DNA from: Acetobacterium sp. KB-1
GTDB lineage: Bacteria > Bacillota > Clostridia > Eubacteriales > Eubacteriaceae
DNA length: 64,000 nt
NCBI RefSeq assembly: GCF_003260995.1
Contig: NZ_CP030040.1
Coordinates: 62,001-126,000, forward strand
Reading direction: 5' to 3'
This document shows positions 41,582-50,249 of the stretch, one piece after another (the stretch's first letter is position 1; each line of letters starts with the position of its first letter). The notes beneath the pieces were generated by a model, which was given only the letters and a program-made list of their open reading frames with translations, made no database searches and was not told where the DNA came from. A program made the translations under genes and the position numbers.

Positions 41582-42757
41582 TTGAAATATAATTTTAATG
41601 AAATTGTTCAAAGGGATAACACTAATTCCATCAAATACGATTTTGCCCATCGACGGGGAAAACCCGAGGGGCTATTGCCGCTGTGGGTGGCTGATATGGA
41701 TTTTAAAACTCCGGCACCAGTGGTGGAGGCCCTGGTGGAAAAAAGTAAGCATGGTATTTTTGGTTATTCGGAAGGCGGACAGGATTATTTTTTCATCCTG
41801 AAGGATTGGTTTAAAACGAGGTTTGATTGGAATATCCAGCCAGAATGGCTGATCACCACGCCGGGTGTGGTCTATGCCATTGCCACAGCAATCCGCGGTT
41901 TGACCCAGATCGGTGATAGTATTATTATTCAACAGCCGGTTTATTATCCATTTGCCGAGACAATCAAAATCAACGACCGTAAGCTGGTGGTGAACAAGCT
42001 GGAGCATAAAAACGGAAAATACTTTATGGATTTTGATGATTTTGAAAGTAAAATTATCGAAAACAATGCGAAGTTGTTTATTCTCTGCAATCCTCATAAC
42101 CCGGTTGGTCGGGTTTGGACACGAGAAGAACTGGTTCACTTAGGTGATATTTGTCTCAAACATGGGGTAATGGTCATTTCTGACGAGATTCATCAGGATT
42201 TTATCTATCCGGGCCATAAACACCTGGTATTTGCAGATTTGAAGCCAGAGTTTTTAGCGATCACCATTACTTGTACGGCCCCCAGTAAAACCTTTAACCT
42301 GGCCGGACTTCAGGTTTCTAATATTTTCATTGAAAACAAAGAAATAAAAAGAAAGTTCAAAAAAGAAATGCAAAAAGGCGGCTATAATGAGATTAATATT
42401 ATGGGCATTGTCGCTTGTACAGCAGCCTATTCAAAAGGCCGAAAATGGTTGGAAGAACTAAAAATCTATCTCGGTGAGAATCTGGATTTTCTCAGAGACT
42501 TTTTAAGCGAACAGCTTCCCCAAGTTAAGCTTATTGAGCCGGAAGGAACCTATCTGATCTGGCTGGACTTTAACGAACTGGGATTAAATGAGGAAGCTTT
42601 AGAAGATTTAATTATTAACAAAGCAGGTCTCTGGCTAGATGCCGGCAGCATGTTTGGTGCCGGTGGGGAAGGCTTTCAACGGATAAATATTGCTACCCCA
42701 AGACTTATATTGGAGCAGGCGTTGACCCAACTGGAACGGGCGATCCATAACAAGTAA
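41582..42757 (+). CDS. patB: PatB/MalY-type cystathionine beta-lyase (aminotransferase fold)
   Basis: A 391-residue PLP enzyme of aminotransferase class I/II. The PLP lysine is in APSKTFNLAGLQ, NPHNPVGRVW is the ring-stacking loop, and SDEIHQDF the PLP-pyridine Asp region; the C-terminal arginine motif is RINIATPR. PatB/MalY proteins cleave the C-S bond of cystathionine or cysteine, giving homocysteine or sulfide plus pyruvate. The start is TTG 41582 behind AAAGGGGG, only 3 bases after the lyase remnant, so it may once have been coupled to it. A terminator follows. Confidence 0.88.
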   Translation: MKYNFNEIVQRDNTNSIKYDFAHRRGKPEGLLPLWVADMDFKTPAPVVEALVEKSKHGIFGYSEGGQDYFFILKDWFKTRFDWNIQPEWLITTPGVVYAIATAIRGLTQIGDSIIIQQPVYYPFAETIKINDRKLVVNKLEHKNGKYFMDFDDFESKIIENNAKLFILCNPHNPVGRVWTREELVHLGDICLKHGVMVISDEIHQDFIYPGHKHLVFADLKPEFLAITITCTAPSKTFNLAGLQVSNIFIENKEIKRKFKKEMQKGGYNEINIMGIVACTAAYSKGRKWLEELKIYLGENLDFLRDFLSEQLPQVKLIEPEGTYLIWLDFNELGLNEEALEDLIINKAGLWLDAGSMFGAGGEGFQRINIATPRLILEQALTQLERAIHNK

Positions 42758-42789
42758 GATATTTCTTTAAAACGCATCTTACCTTTTTT
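42754..42789 (+). terminator. Intrinsic terminator after patB
   Basis: GTAAGAT at 42754-42760 and ATCTTAC at 42776-42782 with a T-run. The stem overlaps the patB stop codon. Confidence 0.75.
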
Positions 42790-42955
42790 GTTAATCTTTG
42801 CTGCTATGGTCGATAAAAAACGAACTTCGTTCTTGACAGTTTAAGACTTACCAAATAAAATAGAGATATAGAGTAAAGTGATATTTAATTAAGATATATT
42901 CTATATTAAAATGTTTGTTTTTGACAAAAACAGAAAGTTCATAAAGAGGAAGAAA

Positions 42956-43642
42956 ATGGAAGCCAATATAAAAGATCGAATCAAAAAACTGCTAGCTCTT
43001 GGCAAAAGTCCCAATCCCAATGAAGCAAATTTTGCGATTCTAAAAGCAAAAAAGTTGATGGTTGAATATAAATTGACAGATCGGGATTTATTAAGATATG
43101 ATGAAAAACCCATAAAGGTTGACACGGACATTTATTATACCACTCGCAGTGAACACTGGATGACCGGTTTGGCTGATGTCATTTCAGAAAATAATTGTTG
43201 CGTTTTCTATATGATCACACCGCCCGGGACCCAACGGCACTATATTATTTTTTACGGTTATGAAGAAGACGCCCAAATCTGTAGCAGTATTTTTGCTTAT
43301 GCGGTTGATTGCGTCCGTTCTCAGCTTAAAGCAATCAAGAAGGCGATGAAACTTGATGAAAAACCAAGCGCCATCATAAACGAAGCCTGTGAAACCTACG
43401 GAAAGGGTTTTTACGAGGGTTTGGATGACGCATATACGGTTCAGGATTTTGAACATCAGGAATGGGGTCTGGTGATGACAGTACCGCCGGAAGTGAAAGA
43501 AATTCTCAGACCAATGGAGCATGCCCAGCATAAAGTCGAAAATCACGAAGACCACTATTCTTTTTATGCGCAGGGTTATCGGGAGGGAAAAGAATTCACG
43601 ACCCAGAATAAATTGGATGAAGTTAAAGAAGATGTTGTGTAA
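42956..43642 (+). CDS. DUF2786 domain protein
   Basis: A 228-residue protein. Residues 1-40 fit DUF2786 (IKKLLALGKSPNPNEANFAILKAKKLM). The remainder includes a mixed alpha/beta region of the type often attached to this domain (YGYEEDAQICSSIFAYAVDCVRSQ is characteristic in pattern) and a C-terminal acidic tail. Homologues occur in phages and bacterial chromosomes with no known role. ATG 42956 follows AAGAGG; an upstream ATG lies at 42911 without a site. It stands alone between terminators. Confidence 0.78.
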   Translation: MEANIKDRIKKLLALGKSPNPNEANFAILKAKKLMVEYKLTDRDLLRYDEKPIKVDTDIYYTTRSEHWMTGLADVISENNCCVFYMITPPGTQRHYIIFYGYEEDAQICSSIFAYAVDCVRSQLKAIKKAMKLDEKPSAIINEACETYGKGFYEGLDDAYTVQDFEHQEWGLVMTVPPEVKEILRPMEHAQHKVENHEDHYSFYAQGYREGKEFTTQNKLDEVKEDVV

Positions 43643-43656
43643 TGATGCCAGCAGTT

Positions 43657-43697
43657 AAAAACCAGTTACATACTGAAAATATGTCGCTGGTTTTTTT
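43657..43697 (+). terminator. Intrinsic terminator
   Basis: AAAAACCAG at 43657-43665 and CTGGTTTTT at 43687-43695, then more T residues, around a 21-base loop. Confidence 0.7.
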
Positions 43698-43839
43698 CAT
43701 TTTGATGCACTATCAGGATATGTTAAAATAGATAATAGATTGGTAGTATCGAGATGAGCCGGTATCCTGAGATCGTTGCGCTGAAAGACGATCAGAATAA
43801 AATCGATTAAAGTTAGAAAAGACAGAATGGGAGTCAACG

Positions 43840-44523
43840 ATGATGAAAAATAAGCAGGACAGAGATGTTTTCAAAAAGACACGACTCTCCAATATCCAGG
43901 AAACCCTGGTTATCCTATTTGGCGAAATCAGAGGTCGTCACTATTTTGGTAAAGCTGAGGCGGTTCTGGAGAATGAATTGAAAAATGTGGATGATCGTGG
44001 CAGCAAGGCCATTGGCAGGCATTTAAGAACATCGATATTACCGGGCTATGCCTGTTATCGGGCACTAGTGGAGTGCGGTGTTTACTGGGAGGTGGCCTAT
44101 GCCGTTGTTGAAGAAGAAATTTCAGCAGCTGCCCTTCGCATGGCAACCATTTCCGAACTGCTCAGAAGCCTGCCATTTGCTTACCCCTTATTTAAACTTC
44201 TGATTATACCCGCCCTGAAACGGGGTTACCCAAAGGAGGGATGGACCATCAAGTGGCGGGAATGCAGCGGGAAACGCATCTATTTTCATATTACCAGCTG
44301 TTTGTACTGCGAGGAGCTGTTAAAAAGGGATGCCCTAGAGCTGTGCCCGGCTTTTTGTCATTCAGATCATGTCGCCTACGATCCTTTAGCCCCCCGGATT
44401 TTATTTTGCCGGAAATGGACTCTGGCAGCAGGGAATGAAATATGTGATTTTTATTTTAAGAACGGGAAAACAGCCAATAAAAAGATAAAAAATTCTGAGG
44501 TTAAAGGTTATCGTTTAATGTGA
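43840..44523 (+). CDS. L-2-amino-thiazoline-4-carboxylate hydrolase-like protein
   Basis: A 227-residue protein matching the ATC hydrolase-type domain: TSILPGYACYRALVE near 50-65, then the metal-binding end FHITSCLYCEELLKR, ELCPAFCHSDH and RKWTLAAGNEICDFYF. The founding member opens a thiazoline ring on the way to cysteine, but most relatives are untested. Nearby patB also concerns sulfur amino acids, which may be a coincidence. Several cysteines and histidines in the C-terminal half suggest a zinc site. GGGAG precedes ATG. Confidence 0.75.
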   Translation: MMKNKQDRDVFKKTRLSNIQETLVILFGEIRGRHYFGKAEAVLENELKNVDDRGSKAIGRHLRTSILPGYACYRALVECGVYWEVAYAVVEEEISAAALRMATISELLRSLPFAYPLFKLLIIPALKRGYPKEGWTIKWRECSGKRIYFHITSCLYCEELLKRDALELCPAFCHSDHVAYDPLAPRILFCRKWTLAAGNEICDFYFKNGKTANKKIKNSEVKGYRLM

Positions 44524-44605
44524 TAAAGAACAGATTAGTCAATTTTAGTGCTAATATAAATTTGTTTAATGAGATGTTTAGTGAAATGATCACAGAAATC
44601 ATAAT

Positions 44606-44640
44606 AAAAGACTCAGATTTTTAATCCTCCAAGTCTTTTG
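44606..44640. terminator. Terminator between convergent units
   Basis: AAAAGACT at 44606-44613 pairs with AGTCTTTT at 44632-44639. It closes the minus-strand operon and the ATC-hydrolase-like gene. Confidence 0.7.
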
Positions 44641-44661
44641 TATTTTTATCACTTTAAAATA

Positions 44662-45813
44662 CTATTTTAATTTTTCGACCATTTCCAGAACTTCCCAAAG
44701 GGATTTGCCGGATTCCCGGGCGATTTTCTTGACATCCTCATATTCCGGAGTAGCCCGGGTAATATCGCCCTGTTGGGATATTTTGATGGTGACCTCACCT
44801 AAAGGGGTAGTAATTTTTTTAAAATGCCGGTGCATGCAGGTGCGTTCCACCGGATATTTGCGAATGCCGATGGTGGAAGTTTCTTTTAAAACAATGGATT
44901 CAATTAGTTCAAGCTTAGCTTCAACACACAAAACCGTTAAATGGATGCCCGGACGGTTTTTTTTCATATAAACGGGTGTGTAGAAGGCATCCAGGGCACC
45001 GCTTTGCAGTAATACCTCCAGCACATAGCCGGCCATTTCACCGGTCATATCATCCACATTGGTTTCCACCACCATGATGGTATTAGATTCGGATTTGCGG
45101 CCCTGAATAATTCGCAGTGCATTTAAAATACCAAAATCCTTGCCGCCAAAGCCATATCCAGTTTTTTCCGGAATAAAACTGGGTGTTGTGGGGGAATAGG
45201 TGGCCAGTTCAGCCAGAATGGCAACCCCGGTGGGGGTTGCTGATTCGCCATCAATGGCTTTGGAGTACATTTCAAAATTAGACTCACAGAGAATTTCGGC
45301 AGTGGCCGGAGCAGGCACCGGTAGTAGTCCATGGGCACAGCGCACCCAGCCGCTACCAACATTTATTCTGGAACCATAAACCAGATCCGGTTTCAGAGCA
45401 TGGTAACAGATAGCAGCACCAACGATATCAACAATCGAATCCAGAGCACCGACTTCATGAAAATGAACCCGTTCAACCGGAACACAGTGAACCTTGCCTT
45501 CAGCCACCGCCACCCGCATAAAAATGGCCAAAGCAGTATTTTTTACCTCATCCGAAAGGGTTGAATTTTCGATGATTTCTTTAATATCGTTAAAGTGTCG
45601 ATGATGGTGATGATCAGCTTCTAATACCACATGACAGCGGGTCCCGGAGATTCCTTTTTTCATGGTTGATTCGGCTTCGATGCGAAACCCGCTAAGATTG
45701 AGCTTTTTCAGCTCGGCGTAAAGGTAAGCCGGATCAATACCCAAATCAATAAAAGCACCCAAAACCATATCGCCACTAATACCAGAAAAACAATCGAAAA
45801 ATAAAACCTTCAT
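44662..45813 (-). CDS. larC: LarC, nickel-pincer cofactor nickel insertase
   Basis: A 383-residue LarC. It uses CTP to insert nickel into the pyridinium dithiocarboxylate precursor. The N-terminal FFDCFSGISGDM is the family hallmark, with a His-rich loop (DHHHHRHF) typical of nickel handling, HFHEVGALDSIVD, and the C-terminal NVDDMTGE domain. The gene is one continuous frame, unlike the Lactobacillus plantarum gene, which needs a ribosomal frameshift. ATG 45813 follows AAGGAG; the in-frame TTG 45819 is too close to the site. It is last in the sigma-54 operon, behind larB. LarA and LarE genes are not in the window. Confidence 0.92.
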   Translation of the reverse strand: MKVLFFDCFSGISGDMVLGAFIDLGIDPAYLYAELKKLNLSGFRIEAESTMKKGISGTRCHVVLEADHHHHRHFNDIKEIIENSTLSDEVKNTALAIFMRVAVAEGKVHCVPVERVHFHEVGALDSIVDIVGAAICYHALKPDLVYGSRINVGSGWVRCAHGLLPVPAPATAEILCESNFEMYSKAIDGESATPTGVAILAELATYSPTTPSFIPEKTGYGFGGKDFGILNALRIIQGRKSESNTIMVVETNVDDMTGEMAGYVLEVLLQSGALDAFYTPVYMKKNRPGIHLTVLCVEAKLELIESIVLKETSTIGIRKYPVERTCMHRHFKKITTPLGEVTIKISQQGDITRATPEYEDVKKIARESGKSLWEVLEMVEKLK

Positions 45814-45861
45814 GGACAATTCTCCTTCTTCGGGCCACGCCCTGATGAAATACTATTTAAT

Positions 45862-46611
45862 TTATAGTTTGTTAATTTTTGATGCCATACAGGCAGCCCC
45901 AAAACCATTGTCAATATTGACAACCCCAATGCCGCTGGCGCAGGAGGTCAGCATCCCCAGCAAAGCGGAGATGCCGCCAAAGCTGGCGCCGTAACCGATA
46001 CTGGTGGGAACGGCGACGATGGGCTTATCGGTGAGCCCACCCACCACTGAGGCCAGCGCTCCTTCCATGCCGGCAACCACAATAATTACTTTGGCATGAT
46101 TGATAATCGGGACGTTGCCAAGAAGTCGATGGATGCCGGCCACCCCGACATCATAAAGTCTTTTAACCTGATTACCCATAACCATGGCAGTAACAGCGGC
46201 TTCTTCAGCGACCGGGATGTCAGAGGTTCCGGCAGTAACCACGAGAATATAATCATCAGTGGTTTTATATTCTTCCCGTTTGACAACAACCGAACGGGCT
46301 TCCTCGTAATAAATGGCATCAGGGGTAATGGATTTAATCGTATCAAAGACATCCCGTTCAGCCCGTGAAGCCAGAATATTTCCGGTGGATCGTGCCAGCA
46401 TGTTTTCAACAATCCCTTTTATCTGGTTGAGTGTTTTACCGGGACTATAAATCACCTCGGGATAACCGTTTCGCAGTTCCCGATGATGGTCTACTTTGGC
46501 ATAGGAAAGATCTTCATAGGGTAGGGTTTTAAGCAGCTCCAGTGCTGCAGGTACTTCGCATTGCTGGTTCTTGACGTCTTCTAATAGTTTTGTTAATTGA
46601 TCTACATTCAT
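45862..46611 (-). CDS. larB: LarB, nickel-pincer cofactor carboxylase
   Basis: A 249-residue protein with a C-terminal PurE-like domain (VVTAGTSDIPVAEEAAVTA, VVAGMEGALASVVGGL, PTSIGYGASFGG). LarB carboxylates and hydrolyses nicotinic acid adenine dinucleotide in the first step of the nickel-pincer cofactor. ATG 46611 is chosen because TGGAGAC lies before it; ATG 46623 has no ribosome site. It is followed by larC after 48 bases. Its place at the end of a lipoyl/ACP operon suggests a pincer-dependent racemase or epimerase among the pathway's enzymes, encoded elsewhere. Confidence 0.92.
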   Translation of the reverse strand: MNVDQLTKLLEDVKNQQCEVPAALELLKTLPYEDLSYAKVDHHRELRNGYPEVIYSPGKTLNQIKGIVENMLARSTGNILASRAERDVFDTIKSITPDAIYYEEARSVVVKREEYKTTDDYILVVTAGTSDIPVAEEAAVTAMVMGNQVKRLYDVGVAGIHRLLGNVPIINHAKVIIVVAGMEGALASVVGGLTDKPIVAVPTSIGYGASFGGISALLGMLTSCASGIGVVNIDNGFGAACMASKINKL

Positions 46612-46655
46612 AATTGTCTCCATGACTGCTGATGCGTCAGCATATATTAAAATTA

Positions 46656-48515
46656 CTAAAGGGCTTTGAGATAATCGGTCATTTCTTTGAGCGTCAGGTG
46701 ATTTCTAATCTGATCGGTGTTCATTTTAAGAGCATAGGCCTTTTCAAGCTGCTGAATCAGGTCAATAAGACCCAGAGAGTCGCCACCAAGATCATAGACA
46801 AAATGACTACTGAGTCCAATCAGAGCAGGCGAAATTTTTAGAATTCCGGCCCAGTAGTTGGCCATCTCTTGATAGGCGCCTTTTAGGGTTGATTCAGATA
46901 TGTTGCCTAACGGGATGGCCTGATCATAATCTTGGTAGTCGCCGTTTTCCCAGGCAATGGTTAGGGCCAGTCGGTTAATTTTGCCCGAGGTGGTTTTGGG
47001 AATTTCATCAATTATTATACCCCAGGAGGTGGGAATCTGCCAAGTGGCTGAAATGGCCTGGCCGGCAAGGGTTAGGGTTTGCGGATCTTTAGAATCACTA
47101 AAGAGAATCAGACAGTTTTTTTGAGTGATTCGATCTTTTCCCTGGACAACAATCAGGTTGATAGTGTCAGACAAGGCCTGTTTACCGGTTTTTTCTAAAT
47201 CTGAGACCAGATAATTCTCGCCGTTAACGATAATAATATCCTTATAGCGACCAAAAATATTTAGCCAGTCGTTTCTAAAAAAGCCCAGATCGCCAGTGTT
47301 AAACCAGCCGTTTTCATCTAGTCCGGTGGGCGCATTTTTGTCTTTTGAATAGTAGCGCTGCATCACATTGGTGCCCCGAATATGGATCAGGCCCAGATAT
47401 TCCGGTTCCAAAACATTACCGTCAAGATCTTTGATAACTACTTCGTTGCATGCATCTAAGACACCCACCGACATGCGGCCGAGGGTATCATCATCAGGAT
47501 CACAGAAGAATAGTTTTTCACCAATACTGATGCCGCTGCCCAAAAAATAATCCATTCGGAAAGAGGAACCATAAGGGGTGTAGGCAACACCCATGGTTGT
47601 TTCGCTAAGACCGTAGGCTGGCTTCAAGGTATCTTTGGTCCAACCCATCGAGGCTGTTTGAGCCTCAAAAGCCGTTAGTGAGAGCGGATTGACGTCCTCA
47701 CCGCCGCAAAAACAGATATATACAGTTGATAGATCGACTGCTCGCTGCTGTTTAATGCCGACCTTGAGTAGCAGTTCAATCCCAAAGAGGGCAGCTCCGG
47801 TAACGGTGGCAGAAAACTGGGCCAATTTTTCCAGCCAGCGGTTGGGGCTTTTTACAAACTGCATGGGGCTCATTAAATACTGAGGGAAGTTATTAACAAT
47901 CGGAACCAGGTGATAGCCGACAAAGCCGAAACAGTGGGAGAGCGGCAGCCAGCTTAAATAACGTTCCTGGACATTTTTCCGGACAATGATGCTACTGGCA
48001 ATTCCGCCTTCTAGCAGGTTTTTGGTGGTGAGAACCGCCCCCTTGGGGTCAGAAGAGGTACCCGAGGTGAATTGAATCATTCCGGGATCAGTATCAATTA
48101 CAGAGGCGATGGTTCCCGGGGGGGATTCTACCAAAGTCCGAAACATCACCAGGTTGTTTTCGAAAAGGGTGGTGATCCCTTCAAGGTCACTAATGATGAC
48201 GGGATTATCCAGTACAGTCAGCACACTTTTAAGGTAAGTCCGGGATTTTTCATCCTGGGCAATGGGCAGGATAGAAGGAACCATCCCCCCCAGAATAGCG
48301 GCCCAGAAACAGGTGATCTGAGCCTGAATGCTGGTTAATTGGAAAACAAGAAGGGAACCCTTTTTTAGCCCACAGGACTGGTAACCGCCAAGGACTTTGA
48401 TAGCATTCTCAAAAAGCGTGGCGTAGGTCTGTGTAAACTCCTGGCCATCCGCTTCCAGATAAGTGATCGTTACATTACTAGTTTTCAGCTTTTTAAACGC
48501 TTCTTGTATATTCAT
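46656..48515 (-). CDS. Acyl-AMP ligase fused to acyl carrier domain
   Basis: A 619-residue fusion. Residues 1-530 form an adenylate-forming ligase of the fatty acyl-AMP ligase/NRPS type: FTSGTSSDPKGA (ATP loop), LKPAYGLSETTMG, NTGDLGFF and the C-terminal lysine in IPKTTSGKINR. Residues about 545-619 form a carrier domain; DLGGDSLGLIDL has Ser580 for phosphopantetheine. It would activate an acid and load it onto its own carrier. The substrate is unknown; the N-terminal subdomain resembles fatty acyl-type enzymes. The SDR upstream could reduce the carrier-bound product. GAGGAG precedes ATG. Confidence 0.85.
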   Translation of the reverse strand: MNIQEAFKKLKTSNVTITYLEADGQEFTQTYATLFENAIKVLGGYQSCGLKKGSLLVFQLTSIQAQITCFWAAILGGMVPSILPIAQDEKSRTYLKSVLTVLDNPVIISDLEGITTLFENNLVMFRTLVESPPGTIASVIDTDPGMIQFTSGTSSDPKGAVLTTKNLLEGGIASSIIVRKNVQERYLSWLPLSHCFGFVGYHLVPIVNNFPQYLMSPMQFVKSPNRWLEKLAQFSATVTGAALFGIELLLKVGIKQQRAVDLSTVYICFCGGEDVNPLSLTAFEAQTASMGWTKDTLKPAYGLSETTMGVAYTPYGSSFRMDYFLGSGISIGEKLFFCDPDDDTLGRMSVGVLDACNEVVIKDLDGNVLEPEYLGLIHIRGTNVMQRYYSKDKNAPTGLDENGWFNTGDLGFFRNDWLNIFGRYKDIIIVNGENYLVSDLEKTGKQALSDTINLIVVQGKDRITQKNCLILFSDSKDPQTLTLAGQAISATWQIPTSWGIIIDEIPKTTSGKINRLALTIAWENGDYQDYDQAIPLGNISESTLKGAYQEMANYWAGILKISPALIGLSSHFVYDLGGDSLGLIDLIQQLEKAYALKMNTDQIRNHLTLKEMTDYLKAL

Positions 48516-48548
48516 GGGCGTCTCCTCAACAATTTTGTCAGATTTGCA

Positions 48549-49292
48549 TTAGATCATGGTATAGCCGCCATCGATGGCAATGGTCTGTCCGATGATGTAA
48601 TCACTTCCGGATGAACAGAGGAAGGAAATAACTCCAAAAAGGTCTTCTTCGGTGCCTAATCGTCCAGCTGGGGTGTTTTTGATATGTTCGGTGAGGGCAT
48701 ATTTAGGGAAATTTGATTTGGCCATATCGGTTTCAATAACACCGGGGGCAATGGCGTTGACTTGGATGTTGAGACGGGCGGCTTCACGAGCCAGGGCTTT
48801 AGTAAAAGCAATGACCCCGCCTTTAGCGGCAGAATAATGGGTAAAACCCAGTCCCCCAACCCGACCGGCAATGGAGGCAACATTAATAATCTTGCCCCGT
48901 TTCTGTTTTTCCAGTACCTTATAAACCGCATGGGTAGCGATAAAGGTTCCGGTTAAATCAATGTCAATCACTGCTTTCCAGTCTTCCAGAGTCATCGCAC
49001 TAAAAGTTTTAACCGGGAAGATGCCAGCATTGTTGATTAACACATCAATTTTTCCGTAGGTTTCCATAACCAGATCAACCATTCTAATGGCATCTTCTTC
49101 GGATGATATATCGCACTGGATAGCAATACAGTTAGTGGGCAGTTTTTCGGCTGCAGCTTTAGCCGTGTCAATATTACGACCGATAATGACAATATTGGCA
49201 CCCTCATTGCTGAGATATTCGGCAAATGAGTAACCAATTCCCCGGGATGAGCCAGTGATAATAATAACCTTATCCTGATGAATTCCAGCCAT
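48549..49292 (-). CDS. Short-chain dehydrogenase/reductase (FabG-like)
   Basis: A 247-residue SDR. TGSSRGIG binds NAD(P), NNAGIF and the catalytic Ser-Tyr-Lys set (NVASIAG, YSAAKGG) are present, and the C-terminal IAIDGGY is typical of FabG-like enzymes. It could act on a ketone or hydroxyl of an ACP-bound intermediate. The gene overlaps nothing, but starts 3 bases after the lipoyl-domain stop with GAGGGT as ribosome site, so it is in the same operon. The substrate is unknown. Confidence 0.88.
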   Translation of the reverse strand: MAGIHQDKVIIITGSSRGIGYSFAEYLSNEGANIVIIGRNIDTAKAAAEKLPTNCIAIQCDISSEEDAIRMVDLVMETYGKIDVLINNAGIFPVKTFSAMTLEDWKAVIDIDLTGTFIATHAVYKVLEKQKRGKIINVASIAGRVGGLGFTHYSAAKGGVIAFTKALAREAARLNIQVNAIAPGVIETDMAKSNFPKYALTEHIKNTPAGRLGTEEDLFGVISFLCSSGSDYIIGQTIAIDGGYTMI

Positions 49293-49295
49293 GAT

Positions 49296-49532
49296 CTAAC
49301 CCTCAATTTCGCCGATGATCTGGCCAACCAGAACCCGGTCATCTTCTGATGATAACATGGTAGAAAGAACCCCATCAGCGGGAGATTCAATATAAATGGA
49401 GATTTTATCGGTGGCAGCTTCAGCAATGTTGTCGCCTTTCTTGACAGTATCTCCTATAGCTACAAGCCATTGTCTTAAATTTATTTCTTCAGCGCCTTCG
49501 GCAAATTCAGGAATTGCAATTTCGTATTTCAT
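49296..49532 (-). CDS. Free-standing lipoyl domain protein
   Basis: A 78-residue protein consisting of one lipoyl/biotinyl domain. The swinging lysine is Lys43 in ATDKISIYIES, the E2-type sequence, rather than the biotin EAMKM. IGDTVKKGD and PADGV are the conserved turns. Full-length E2 and E1 subunits are not encoded nearby, nor are glycine cleavage genes; lipB is directly upstream, so it can be modified by its own partner. It resembles carriers used to shuttle acyl or reducing groups between separate enzymes. Function unknown; AAGGAGA precedes ATG. Confidence 0.85.
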   Translation of the reverse strand: MKYEIAIPEFAEGAEEINLRQWLVAIGDTVKKGDNIAEAATDKISIYIESPADGVLSTMLSSEDDRVLVGQIIGEIEG

Positions 49533-49559
49533 TTTTAGTTCTCCTTAATCGTATTTATT

Positions 49560-50246
49560 TTATAACTCTGCAATTGTTTTTTTTGTCGTTCGAGTGCCAA
49601 ACATCCCATCAAAGGCGAGGATAAACTGATCTCGGAGATCGCCCAGGGTAACGGGGGAGCAGCCACAGGCTGCCATCGAAGTAACACCCTTATCTTCGAT
49701 GCCGCAGGGAATGATGGTCTTAAAATGTTCGAGGTTGGGGTTGACATTAATGGACATCCCATGGAGGGTAACACCATGGGACACGGCGATGCCTAAAGCG
49801 GATATTTTTTTTTCCTCGCCAGTTCCGGGTTCGGAAACCCAGACTCCGCTTCGCCCTTTGACGCGTTTACCATTAAGATTGTAATGGACCAGCAGATTAA
49901 TCACGACCTGTTCCAGACACCGTACATATTGGTGGGCCCCTTTCACATATTGATCAAAATGAAGAATCGGCGAAACGATGAATTGTCCGTTCCCATGATA
50001 GGAAATATCCCCGCCCCGGCTGACTGCGGTCACAGTAATACCCATTGCGTCCAGTTCTTCAGCAGTGTAAAGCAGGTTCTTTTCCTGGGTTCCCCGACCC
50101 AGCGTAATAACGGGATAATTTTCCTGAAAAAGCAGGGTGTCCGGTCTGAATCCATCGACGCATTGCTGGTGGAGCTGTTCCTGGATGATAAAGGCCTCCT
50201 CATAGGAAATCAGTCCCAGGTCAAGCCAGGTAAGATTGTTCTTCAT
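49560..50246 (-). CDS. lipB: Octanoyl-[ACP]:protein octanoyltransferase LipB
   Basis: A 228-residue LipB. It moves octanoyl from ACP to lipoyl-domain lysines. RGGDISYHGNGQ holds the acyl-binding loop, KISALGIAVSHGVTLHG contributes the catalytic Lys, and IPCGIEDKGVTSM the catalytic Cys. Length is usual. A lipoyl synthase gene is not in the window. It lies 3 bases from the activator's stop and just before the free lipoyl domain, implying dedicated modification of that domain rather than housekeeping only. GGAGG precedes ATG. Confidence 0.92.
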   Translation of the reverse strand: MKNNLTWLDLGLISYEEAFIIQEQLHQQCVDGFRPDTLLFQENYPVITLGRGTQEKNLLYTAEELDAMGITVTAVSRGGDISYHGNGQFIVSPILHFDQYVKGAHQYVRCLEQVVINLLVHYNLNGKRVKGRSGVWVSEPGTGEEKKISALGIAVSHGVTLHGMSINVNPNLEHFKTIIPCGIEDKGVTSMAACGCSPVTLGDLRDQFILAFDGMFGTRTTKKTIAEL

Positions 50247-50249
50247 GGT

